Source: Anaerolineae bacterium | Lineage (GTDB): Bacteria > Chloroflexota > Anaerolineae > Anaerolineales > UBA4823 | Direction: 5' to 3' | Assembly (NCBI GenBank): GCA_003327455.1 | Contig: QOQU01000003.1 | Location: 62,001-126,000, forward strand | Length of the DNA stretch: 64,000 nucleotides | In this document: positions 42,953-50,407 of the stretch, piece after piece | How the letters are laid out: each line of letters begins with the position of its first letter | How positions within the stretch are numbered: the stretch's first letter is position 1 | Translations under genes and position numbers: made by a program | Notes under the pieces: generated by a model | Seen by the model: only the letters and a program-made list of their open reading frames with translations | Databases searched by the model: none | Told to the model about the DNA's origin: nothing

Positions 42953-43135
42953 TTAAGGATTCCCTACAATCCAAAGAAATATGATGGCAAAGCCACCCAG
43001 ACAACAGCAAAAGCTCGTCAGCAAAATAGCGACACAAGAGAGGAGCGCAGGTTTCCATGTGGATTCATTGTTTGAAGGTCGCTTTAACACACCCTGATTG
43101 TAAATCAAAACAGTTGAACCGGACAACCAATTCAT
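42953..43135 (-). CDS. Small membrane protein of 60 residues
   Basis: A short frame whose C-terminal half is a single hydrophobic helix with a Cys triplet (CVAILLTSFCCCLGG) after a polar, basic N-terminus. It stops one base before the HAD gene start on the same strand. There is no clear ribosome-binding site; an AT-rich TTATATA lies about 15 nt before the ATG, so it could be translated from a very short leader. Unrecognised family; may be real because of its tight spacing. Confidence 0.45.
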   Translation of the reverse strand: MNWLSGSTVLIYNQGVLKRPSNNESTWKPALLSCVAILLTSFCCCLGGFAIIFLWIVGNP

Positions 43136-43182
43136 GGTCGAAACGTATATAAAGCGAATCGAATTGAAGAAAGGAGTTTGGT

Positions 43183-44541
43183 ATGAGCGGCCTTAAGAAA
43201 GGTTTATCTTGGGGATTGCTGGTGATTCTGATTTTTCTCATCTCTTTGAGTCATCCGATAGATGTTCTGGCAGTTGAGACAGACCCGGATGGAAAGCTCG
43301 AGAAGGGACAGATGATCGATGACGATTTGTTCCTGGAGGGGGAAAGAGTCGTCATTGATGGAGTTGTCAAGGGCGACTTGTATGCAGGAGCTACCACCAT
43401 TGTGATTAACGGCGTGATTCACGGGAGCGCTTTCTTGATTGCTCAAACGATCGAAATCAATGGTTCAGTGAAAGGGAGCCTGTATGGGGCGTCTCAATCC
43501 CTGTACCTGGGTGAACAGGCGCAAATTGAACGCAATCTTTATTACGCCGGATTTGCTTTGCAGGCAAAACCAGGTTCTCGGGTTGGCAAAGACGCCTTAT
43601 TTGCGGGATATCAGGCTGTATTGGATGGGAAAATTCAGCGCGATGTTCTGGCTTCTGTGGGGGCATTAGAGGTTAATGGAGAAGTTGGAAGAAATGTGCG
43701 GGTAACCGTCGGGGATGTCGAAGAGGGTCAGGCGCGTTCGATGCCCTTCTATACTGCACCCGGCGCACCGCCCATGATCCCTTCCGGCTTGCGCATCAAT
43801 GAAAGCGCAAAAATCGGCGGCACGTTGACCTACAGCAGTGTTAGGGAGCAATCGCAAGGAATAAAGAGCAAACCGCAAGGTGATATTATTTTCAAGCCGA
43901 TCGAAGCAACCGACCGGCAGGCGAGGACGGGTAAGGCACAGGATAGTTTCGCTTATCTGGTGGGTAAGTATGTCTTGAATCGCTTGCAGGAAATTGTCAC
44001 CCTTTTTGTCATTGGCATCGTGGGAGTCTGGTTACTTCCTCGCCACCTTCAGGATTGGAAGGAACGCATGAAATCAGAGCCACTTGCTTCGGGTCTGAAC
44101 GGTTTACTTACCGTGTTGGTGGGCTATGTTGGCGCTGGCTTGCTTGCCCTGGTGCTTTTAGCCGTTGGGATTTTCATTGGTGTATTAACCCTTGGCGGCT
44201 TGAGCAAAACGGTGCTGGGGATTGGTTTTTCCACGCTGGGGTTGGCACTGGCAATCTTTAGCCTTGTTGTAACCTACGTGAGTAAAATTTTGGTTTCCTT
44301 ATGGGTTGGGGAATGGGTCTTCGAGCGCTTTGCACCGCAAACCAGCCAGAAAGTTCTGCTGGTTCTTCTGGTGGGCATTTTGATTTACGTATTTGTCCGC
44401 TCCATCCCCATTTTGGGTTGGGTCGTTGGCTTGTTGGCAACCCTGGTGGGGGTAGGTGCAATTTATCTGGTTGTCAGAGATCGCCTGCGTCTATCTGGCA
44501 AACCATTGAGCCGTGCCGAACCGATCTCTGCGGGTGAGTGA
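43183..44541 (+). CDS. Bactofilin-like beta-helix protein with C-terminal membrane domain
   Basis: A 452-residue exported protein: N-terminal hydrophobic helix (WGLLVILIFLISLS), then residues ~35-200 with repeated short strands of the type I-x-G-x-V-x-G-D/S-L/V (VVIDGVVKGDLYAG, IVINGVIHGSAFL, IEINGSVKGSLYGA, AVLDGKIQRDVLA), the polymer-forming bactofilin pattern. A linker rich in Gln/Lys follows, then four or so membrane helices (residues ~270-430). Bactofilins are usually small cytosolic polymers; the signal and membrane half here suggest a scaffold exposed outside the membrane. ATG follows AAGGAGTTTGGT. Function inferred only. Confidence 0.78.
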   Translation: MSGLKKGLSWGLLVILIFLISLSHPIDVLAVETDPDGKLEKGQMIDDDLFLEGERVVIDGVVKGDLYAGATTIVINGVIHGSAFLIAQTIEINGSVKGSLYGASQSLYLGEQAQIERNLYYAGFALQAKPGSRVGKDALFAGYQAVLDGKIQRDVLASVGALEVNGEVGRNVRVTVGDVEEGQARSMPFYTAPGAPPMIPSGLRINESAKIGGTLTYSSVREQSQGIKSKPQGDIIFKPIEATDRQARTGKAQDSFAYLVGKYVLNRLQEIVTLFVIGIVGVWLLPRHLQDWKERMKSEPLASGLNGLLTVLVGYVGAGLLALVLLAVGIFIGVLTLGGLSKTVLGIGFSTLGLALAIFSLVVTYVSKILVSLWVGEWVFERFAPQTSQKVLLVLLVGILIYVFVRSIPILGWVVGLLATLVGVGAIYLVVRDRLRLSGKPLSRAEPISAGE

Positions 44542-44583
44542 TTCGAATCTTCCTTGCCTTTCCTTTCGGTGTGGGTAGATGCT

Positions 44584-44637
44584 GGGCAGGGCGATTGGCG
44601 ATCTCTTCAGAATTGCAAAATCGCCCTTGCCCCTTTT
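44584..44637 (+). terminator. Terminator after the bactofilin-like gene
   Basis: GGGCAGGGCGAT (44584-44595) pairs with the ATCGCCCTTGCCC arm (44620-44632) with a single bulged T, followed by CTTTTG. Loop of 24 nt. Confidence 0.6.
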
Positions 44638-44662
44638 GAATGATTAGGGTAGGATATTTCCT

Positions 44663-45055
44663 ATGAGAAACCGTATCCTTTGCTGGCTGATCCTGGGTGA
44701 TCTGGTCACATTATTTCTCATAACTGTCGTGGGTTTTGCCTCTCATCAAGAATTGGGAAGTGCTGGCTGGCGATTGTTGACCACCTTTGTTCCGCTATGT
44801 GTGGGCTGGGCGTTGAGCGCGCCGGGACTGGGCCTCTATCGCCAGGAGGTTTATGCCCGACCAGCGCAGATTTGGAAGTCCCTGTGGGGGATGCTGCTGG
44901 CCGGCCCAATCGCGGCCTTATTGCGCGGGATTTGGTTAAATCGTCCCATTATTCCGGTTTTTGGTATCGCGCTGACCGGTTCTGCGATGCTTGGCATGTT
45001 TCTGTGGCGTTTATTGTTCTGGTTGCTGATAGCGCGTCGGATTAGGGATGGATGA
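44663..45055 (+). CDS. DUF3054 family membrane protein
   Basis: A 130-residue protein with four hydrophobic helices. The N-terminal ILGDLVTLFLITVVGFASHQEL and central FVPLCVGWALSAPGLGLYR match the DUF3054 pattern (G-D-x6-F-x4-G-x2-S-H near the start and a W at the helix 2 end). Function unknown. It overlaps the ECF sigma gene by 8 nt, so the membrane protein and the sigma/anti-sigma pair appear to form one operon. Confidence 0.82.
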   Translation: MRNRILCWLILGDLVTLFLITVVGFASHQELGSAGWRLLTTFVPLCVGWALSAPGLGLYRQEVYARPAQIWKSLWGMLLAGPIAALLRGIWLNRPIIPVFGIALTGSAMLGMFLWRLLFWLLIARRIRDG

Positions 45056-45656
45056 GCTAGGGCTGATTCATGACGCCCAAAAGGGCGATCTCGAAGCTTT
45101 CAATCGCCTGGTATTGGCTTATCAAGACGCCATCTATACCCATGCCTATCGAATGCTTGGAGACGAAAGCGCAGCCGATGATGCAACGCAAGAGACCTTT
45201 ATTGCTGCCTATCAGGCGATGAAAACCTTTCGCGGGGGATCATTTCGAGCGTGGTTGTTTCGCATCGTGACCAATCAATGTTATGATGAACTCCGCCGCC
45301 GCCAACGACACCCGACGACTCCTCTTGAACCTTTGAGCGACGACGACGAAGAAGTCGAATCGCCGAAGTGGCTGGGAGATGACTCAAACTCTCCAGAGGA
45401 GGTGAGCGATCAGGATGCTCTGAGAGAGGCGATTCAATCTTGTCTCAATGGCCTGCCTCAGGAATTTCGCAGTGTTGTCCTCTTGGTGGATGTGCAGGGC
45501 ATGGATTATAACGAGGCTGCTCAGGTCTTGAAAGTACCCGTTGGTACAATCAAAAGCCGTCTGGCGCGGGCGCGGTTGCGCCTCCAACACTGTTTGCAAG
45601 GATTTTGGGAACTGTTACCCGATAAATTTCGTCTTGTGGATGAGGAATCATCATGA
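45048..45656 (+). CDS. ECF RNA polymerase sigma factor (RpoE-like)
   Basis: A 202-residue group 4 sigma factor. Region 2 is AYQDAIYTHAYRMLGDESAADD plus TQETFIAAYQAMKTFRGGSFRAWLF (residues ~23-75), which contacts the -10 element and core enzyme. Region 4 is LNGLPQEFRSVVLLVDVQGMDYNE with helix-turn-helix AAQVLKVPVGTIKSRLARAR (~140-185). The linker is acidic. Its stop overlaps the ATG of a membrane protein with anti-sigma features, the normal arrangement for a sigma held inactive at the membrane. Confidence 0.93.
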   Translation: MDELGLIHDAQKGDLEAFNRLVLAYQDAIYTHAYRMLGDESAADDATQETFIAAYQAMKTFRGGSFRAWLFRIVTNQCYDELRRRQRHPTTPLEPLSDDDEEVESPKWLGDDSNSPEEVSDQDALREAIQSCLNGLPQEFRSVVLLVDVQGMDYNEAAQVLKVPVGTIKSRLARARLRLQHCLQGFWELLPDKFRLVDEESS

Positions 45657-46513
45657 CTTCGCCATCCTTGTCTGACCGTGATTACGAGTTGATCTCCGCC
45701 TATCTGGACGGAGAAGTAGATATTCGGCAGAAAAAGGCGATTGAAACACGTCTGGCACAGGATGCTCAATTCAAATCAGCATACGAGCAACTCTCACGGA
45801 CGCGTCGCCTGGTGCGAAGTCAACCCCTTCTGCGAGCGCCTCGTAACTACACGCTCTCCCCCAAGATGCTCTCTGCCTCGCAGGCTTCTCCAAAGGCATT
45901 TGTTCCCTTCCCATTGCTTTTACGCACGGCTTCGGCTTTCGCCAGCCTGATTTTTGTGCTTCTGTTTGGATTAAACTGGATAGTGGCCAGCAGGATGATG
46001 AGTGCAGCTCCAATGGCGAGTAGTGAAGTTCTCTCTCAGCCAGCTCAACCGGCACTGGTTGAAGAACAGGCTGTTCAAAGTACAGGTGCTTCCGGCGAAG
46101 AACAACCACTGGCAAAAAGTATGGCGACTTCAGTTCCGGAACCGAAATCCCTCGTCCCACCTGCAGGAGAATTTGGTGGCATGGGCGAGGGAGGCGGGGC
46201 TGGAGCAGTCGGAGGAGAAGAAGCGCCCTTGCTGGAACCGGATAGCGGGACAGCATTAATTGCTCCTACAGCTACCCTGAGTGCTACCTTGCCGCTTGCT
46301 CCGTTTGAAATTACGGGTGAGGTTGATATCCAAAGCGAGCCAGGCGTCTCCGAGACACCCATGCCAGAGACCCCGGATTTGACTGAAGTCAGTGAGACAG
46401 AAGGTTTAATCAGGGGATGGAGACAAAATTGGTTGATGCAACAGATTCTCTTTGGGGTTCTAGCCGTCTCTTTTGCGATAATTGCCATCCGAGTGGGTAA
46501 GCGAAAGGATTAA
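45653..46513 (+). CDS. Putative membrane anti-sigma factor
   Basis: A 286-residue protein. Residues ~8-55 (YELISAYLDGEVDIRQKKAIETRL...) match the anti-sigma domain helix found in RsgI/RseA-like proteins, but the zinc-binding H-x3-C-x2-C motif is absent. A membrane helix at ~88-108 is followed by a long Pro/Glu/Gly-rich extracytoplasmic stretch and a second helix near the C-terminus (ILFGVLAVSFAIIAIRV). The ATG overlaps the sigma stop (ATGA). Signal sensing through the outside loop, followed by proteolytic release of sigma, is the usual scheme but is inferred here. Confidence 0.8.
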   Translation: MTSPSLSDRDYELISAYLDGEVDIRQKKAIETRLAQDAQFKSAYEQLSRTRRLVRSQPLLRAPRNYTLSPKMLSASQASPKAFVPFPLLLRTASAFASLIFVLLFGLNWIVASRMMSAAPMASSEVLSQPAQPALVEEQAVQSTGASGEEQPLAKSMATSVPEPKSLVPPAGEFGGMGEGGGAGAVGGEEAPLLEPDSGTALIAPTATLSATLPLAPFEITGEVDIQSEPGVSETPMPETPDLTEVSETEGLIRGWRQNWLMQQILFGVLAVSFAIIAIRVGKRKD

Positions 46514-46521
46514 GTCTTTCA

Positions 46522-47046
46522 ATGAATTTCCCCCAAGAAGCGCGCTATTGTATTCGGTGTGGCACGGCTTTATCCATTGGCGATTTGTTTGGCAAACCGC
46601 GTCCGTATTGCCCGGCATGCGGCTGGATTTATTTTGCCGATCCAAAAGTAGCCGTGGCAGTGCTGATCACCCGCAACAGACAGGTCTTATTAGGAAGGAG
46701 GGTGAATGACCCTGGGCGGGGGCAGTGGACATTGCCGGCTGGCTTTATCGATGCAGGTGAGGATCCCCAAGAAGCGGCTCGCCGCGAATGTTTGGAAGAA
46801 ACCGGTCTTGAGATCGAGATCAAAGATTTGCTGGATGTGCTCTTTGGTCAGGAACACGAGCGTGGGGCACACATCTTGATTGTCTATCAGGCTCAAATTT
46901 GCGGCGGACAGCTTCAAGCAGCCGATGATATTGACGCGGTCGATTTCTTTGACCTGAACGGTCTACCTCCGCTGGCGTTTACTACAACCCAAAAAATTCT
47001 AAGAAAATACCAGCAAAAGACTTGTCAGGATAAATCATTGTGTTAG
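46522..47046 (+). CDS. Nudix hydrolase with N-terminal zinc ribbon
   Basis: A 174-residue protein. Residues 9-32 form a zinc ribbon (CIRCGTAL ... CPACGW: two C-x2-C pairs). The Nudix box G-x5-E-x7-R-E-x2-E-E-x-G is present as GFIDAGEDPQEAARRECLEETGL at residues ~73-95. Zinc-ribbon Nudix proteins include NADH pyrophosphatases and ADP-sugar or nucleotide hydrolases; this one is shorter than NudC (about 257) and lacks its extra N-domain. It follows the anti-sigma gene by 8 nt and may be in the same operon. Confidence 0.9.
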   Translation: MNFPQEARYCIRCGTALSIGDLFGKPRPYCPACGWIYFADPKVAVAVLITRNRQVLLGRRVNDPGRGQWTLPAGFIDAGEDPQEAARRECLEETGLEIEIKDLLDVLFGQEHERGAHILIVYQAQICGGQLQAADDIDAVDFFDLNGLPPLAFTTTQKILRKYQQKTCQDKSLC

Positions 47047-47061
47047 AATAATAAAACAAGA

Positions 47062-47095
47062 CAAATCTCATCCAAAATCGAAATAGTGAGATTTG
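47062..47095 (+). terminator. Hairpin after the Nudix gene
   Basis: CAAATCTCA (47062-47070) and TGAGATTTG (47087-47095) form a perfect 9-bp stem with a 16-nt loop, followed by a moderately T-rich stretch. Likely terminator of the sigma operon. The remainder to 47239 is AT-rich without a clear gene. Confidence 0.55.
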
Positions 47096-47239
47096 CTCTT
47101 GAATCTGATTTCTTGTTGAAGACCCTTCTTTATTTGCTGTAGGTTTACCTTCTTTACGACCGACTTCCCCGTAGAAGAAGTTGTCTTCAAAAAAATCGGA
47201 GAGTCACCAATTTCGTCCTTAGAAAGGAACATGTAAATT

Positions 47240-48970
47240 ATGAATAACCTGAAGCGCATATCTCTCATGATTGTCCTGTTGCTCATTCTGAGCGTGGCTT
47301 GTCGGTTGGGAGGGTCTTCTTCGAGCGTCGAAAGCCCACCGCCACCCCAACAGACCACCCAGGAAGCGACTTCACCTCCTGCATCTGATATTTCATCGGG
47401 AGCGATCAACCGTTTGCAGGATGTGCGTCAGGCGGTGGTTCAAATCGAAGCGGTAGGAACTTTCGTCGATCCCGAGTTCGGGGAAACGTTACAGGGTGGG
47501 GTTGGTTCGGGCTTCATCATCGATCCTGCCGGCATCGCAGTTACCAACAATCATGTTGTCTCCGGTGGAACGGTGTTTCGAGTATACGTGGGAGGTGATA
47601 CCAGCAAGACCTACAATGCCAGAGTGTTGGGATATTCCGAATGTTCGGATTTAGCCGTAATCGATCTCGAAGGAGATGGATTTCCCTATTTACGTTGGTA
47701 CGATGGTCCCATCAGTGTCGGAATGGACATTTATGTAGCTGGCTTTCCACTGGGTGATCCGAACTTTACTCTGACCAAGGGGATCATCTCCAAAGAAAAA
47801 GCCGACGGTCGGAGTAGTTTTTCATCCGTCGAATCGGTCGTTGAATACGATGCGACTTCCAATCCGGGCAATTCGGGTGGCCCGGTGGTAACTGCGGATG
47901 GCGAGGTGGTTGCAGTGCATTACATGGGAAACCGACAAACCCGCCAGGCATTTGGGATTGCCGGAAACCTGGCGCGGGAGGTGGTGGATACCCTTAAGAG
48001 CGGGACAAATCTGGATTCAATAGGCGTTAATGGCGGAGCAGTCTCCAACGAGGATCAGACCATTGTCGGTGTCTGGGCATATTCCATTCAGCCAGGCTCA
48101 GCTGCGGATAAGGCCGGTTTAAAGCCCGGTGATATCATCACTCGCCTGGGGAATGTTCCCGTAGCAACCGATGGCACCCTATATGATTACTGTGACATTA
48201 TCCGCAGCCACAGCCCAACGGAGACCCTGCCGGTTGAAGTCTTGCGATTAGAGACGGGTGAATTGTTAAGTGGGCAACTCAATGGGCGCCCACTGGAGGT
48301 TGTTTCCACTTTTGGCTCACCCACTGGCGGTGAGACGCCTTCGGGTGACACCACTACCGGTAGCGTGCCGGGCACGACCGTCAATCGCAATGCCAGCCAA
48401 CCAGGTGAAATTTACTACGCAACCGAATTTGAAGATATGAGCGATTGGGAATATGTGTTGATGAAAGGTAATGAGAGCGGATTTTATCAGGAAGCACGCA
48501 ATGGAAAATTCCGGGTGGATATTCTTGAACCAGATACTTGGGTATACTTCTTTAATACGACTTTCACGTATGGGGATGTTCAGTTGGATACTTCTGTCGA
48601 GAATCTGGGTCAGAATACAAACTATACGGGGTTATTCTGCCGCTACTCAGATGATGGCTGGTACGAAGCCAATATCTTAAATACTGGCGAGTGGTATATC
48701 TTTGCCTCGGATGGAAACCGCCTCGAGTTGATGTTTAGCGGGGCATCCCGGCTGATCAATACTGGCAAGAAGGTCAATACCTATACATTTATCTGCAAAG
48801 GAGATGAGTTAACCCTCGGCATAAACGGTGTGGAGGTCAAGACGATTTCAACGGATCTCAGTCCTTTCATGCCTTTGAGGGAGGGGGAAGTCGGTTTCTT
48901 TGTGGCTTCGACGTCAGTTTATCCTTTGCGGGTGGAGTTTGACTGGTTTACCGCTTCGGTTGTTTATTAG
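47240..48970 (+). CDS. HtrA-like trypsin-fold lipoprotein with PDZ and lectin-like C-terminus
   Basis: A 576-residue exported protein with a lipoprotein signal (LLLILSVAC, lipidated Cys21) and a Pro/Gln linker. The S1C protease domain spans ~50-260 with a complete triad: His105 (TNNHVV), Asp137 (SDLAVI) and Ser212 (GNSGGPV). A PDZ domain follows (~275-360, AGLKPGDIITRLGNVPV), then a Ser/Thr/Gly linker and a ~180-residue beta-sandwich (FEDMSDWEYVLMKGN..., VYPLRVEFDWF) resembling laminin G/DUF1080 folds. Expected to degrade or sense damaged envelope proteins. Fits with the sigma/anti-sigma pair just upstream. Confidence 0.9.
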   Translation: MNNLKRISLMIVLLLILSVACRLGGSSSSVESPPPPQQTTQEATSPPASDISSGAINRLQDVRQAVVQIEAVGTFVDPEFGETLQGGVGSGFIIDPAGIAVTNNHVVSGGTVFRVYVGGDTSKTYNARVLGYSECSDLAVIDLEGDGFPYLRWYDGPISVGMDIYVAGFPLGDPNFTLTKGIISKEKADGRSSFSSVESVVEYDATSNPGNSGGPVVTADGEVVAVHYMGNRQTRQAFGIAGNLAREVVDTLKSGTNLDSIGVNGGAVSNEDQTIVGVWAYSIQPGSAADKAGLKPGDIITRLGNVPVATDGTLYDYCDIIRSHSPTETLPVEVLRLETGELLSGQLNGRPLEVVSTFGSPTGGETPSGDTTTGSVPGTTVNRNASQPGEIYYATEFEDMSDWEYVLMKGNESGFYQEARNGKFRVDILEPDTWVYFFNTTFTYGDVQLDTSVENLGQNTNYTGLFCRYSDDGWYEANILNTGEWYIFASDGNRLELMFSGASRLINTGKKVNTYTFICKGDELTLGINGVEVKTISTDLSPFMPLREGEVGFFVASTSVYPLRVEFDWFTASVVY

Positions 48971-48995
48971 CCAGGGCCTTGATTTGCGCGAACGA

Positions 48996-49035
48996 AAACC
49001 GAAGGGCTACTTGGCCGCGAGTCGCCCTTCGGTTT
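48996..49035. terminator. Bidirectional terminator between convergent genes
   Basis: A 12-bp perfect stem, AAACCGAAGGGC (48996-49007) and GCCCTTCGGTTT (49024-49035), with A-rich and T-rich flanks on the two sides. It separates the HtrA-like gene from the convergent lipoprotein gene at 49058. Confidence 0.8.
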
Positions 49036-49057
49036 GTTCTTCGAGATCAAGCGGTCT

Positions 49058-50119
49058 TTACGGTTGGCTGAGAAAATGGTTGGTTAGCGTGTAGTGTACA
49101 TAATTTTGAATCAGACTGGTGACCATGTCACGGCGGTAGTTATGGGAAGAGAACGTCTGGATAATCAATCGCCCGCCCAGGCAGCTTGCGACCACACCAT
49201 GATCGGATTTTGAGGTTGCTTTTGTCCCTGCAATGAGTTGAGCGTCTCCCGTTCCGCTGATTTTCAGTAAGTCTCCTTGATCGGGATCGTTCCAAAAAGC
49301 GGCGAAATTGCGCAGAGAGATACCCTTATTCGGTGTGTTAAAAATAGGGTGGTCAGGAATTAATGGCCAAACGGAGAGGTCTGCCAGCCACCATTCCTTG
49401 AAGAACCAATCGCGATATAAACTTACCCCGCACTTGGATAAGATCGGCGCGACTTTGCCTTGCGATAAATCATCTAAAGCCCAATGCTCGATAATGACGG
49501 CAGTACCACGATTAATATGGTCAAGTAAATAGACGAAAAACTCACCCTGGATTTTCGTACGGCTCTCGGATGCTGCAATAATCAAATCCCATTCGGTGGA
49601 CGACAGAAGATCATCCTTAAACCACCCCTGCGCGCTGCTATCGTCCTTGAACGTATAGCCACCCATTTCCAGCGCTTCTTGATAATATTCCAGTTGACCT
49701 GTTCCGGACATATCTTCAAAGAGCAGGATTTTGGCATTCTTTATTTTTTGCTCGATATCTACGGATGGTTCTGGGGAAGAGGGAGGTAAAGGAGGGGCTT
49801 CGGTTGCCGGTGGCGGAGGATTGGTTGGCGCAACCTGCCCAGCCTGTTGCGTCAGTTGAGCAATTTGTTCAGCAAGCATGGTTGCCTGCACTTCCTGAGC
49901 GATGCGCGTTCGTTCTGCAGCAGCGGCGGTCTCCTGAGCTCCCTGGTTGGCTTGTTGAGCCTGCAGGGTTAGCTGCACCTGGAGCGCGGTTTGGGTCTGC
50001 AGCAAAGATTGATCGGCTTGTCCAGTTGATATGCAGGCGACCGCTACCAGCAACAGACAAAGCGGAAGGATGAACCATCTTTTCATTACGAATGGTTGGG
50101 CATGAATACGATTTTTCAT
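49058..50119 (-). CDS. Lipoprotein with coiled-coil and flavodoxin/GATase-like domain
   Basis: A 353-residue protein not assigned to a family. Signal WFILPLCLLLVAVACIS has a lipobox (A-V-A-C). Residues ~35-95 are Gln/Ala-rich, predicted coiled coil, followed by a Pro-rich linker (NPPPPATEAPPLPPSSPEPS). The C-terminal ~220 residues alternate strands and helices: AKILLFEDMSGTGQLEYY, WDLIIAASESRT, GTAVIIEHWALDD, GDAQLIAGTKATSKSDHGVVAS, RLIIQTFSSHNYRR, like the Rossmann-type class I glutamine amidotransferase/ThuA fold, but no catalytic Cys-His pair is evident. Start at ATG 50119 behind AGGAGA. The 288 bp upstream hold nothing recognisable. Confidence 0.75.
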   Translation of the reverse strand: MKNRIHAQPFVMKRWFILPLCLLLVAVACISTGQADQSLLQTQTALQVQLTLQAQQANQGAQETAAAAERTRIAQEVQATMLAEQIAQLTQQAGQVAPTNPPPPATEAPPLPPSSPEPSVDIEQKIKNAKILLFEDMSGTGQLEYYQEALEMGGYTFKDDSSAQGWFKDDLLSSTEWDLIIAASESRTKIQGEFFVYLLDHINRGTAVIIEHWALDDLSQGKVAPILSKCGVSLYRDWFFKEWWLADLSVWPLIPDHPIFNTPNKGISLRNFAAFWNDPDQGDLLKISGTGDAQLIAGTKATSKSDHGVVASCLGGRLIIQTFSSHNYRRDMVTSLIQNYVHYTLTNHFLSQP

Positions 50120-50407
50120 TTTTTTCTCCTGATCTAAACTGTATGAAAAAACTTGAATAAGGGAAGGATATAAATTCACCAGAAACTAGCCAGGCAACAC
50201 CCTTTCAGAAAAAGCAACCGGAGGGTGTAGGGACGCATCGGAAGTTGGGTGATCTAATTCATTAAAAACTTTATGGGGAAACGTCATGAACAACAAAAAT
50301 TCCTCCGAAGCATCAACGTACAACCAGCAATGTTCTTCTGTAAACAGTATATAGGGTGAGAAAGATAAAGTCAATAGGAAGCAGGCAGAAATGAGAGAAT
50401 GGCATCC

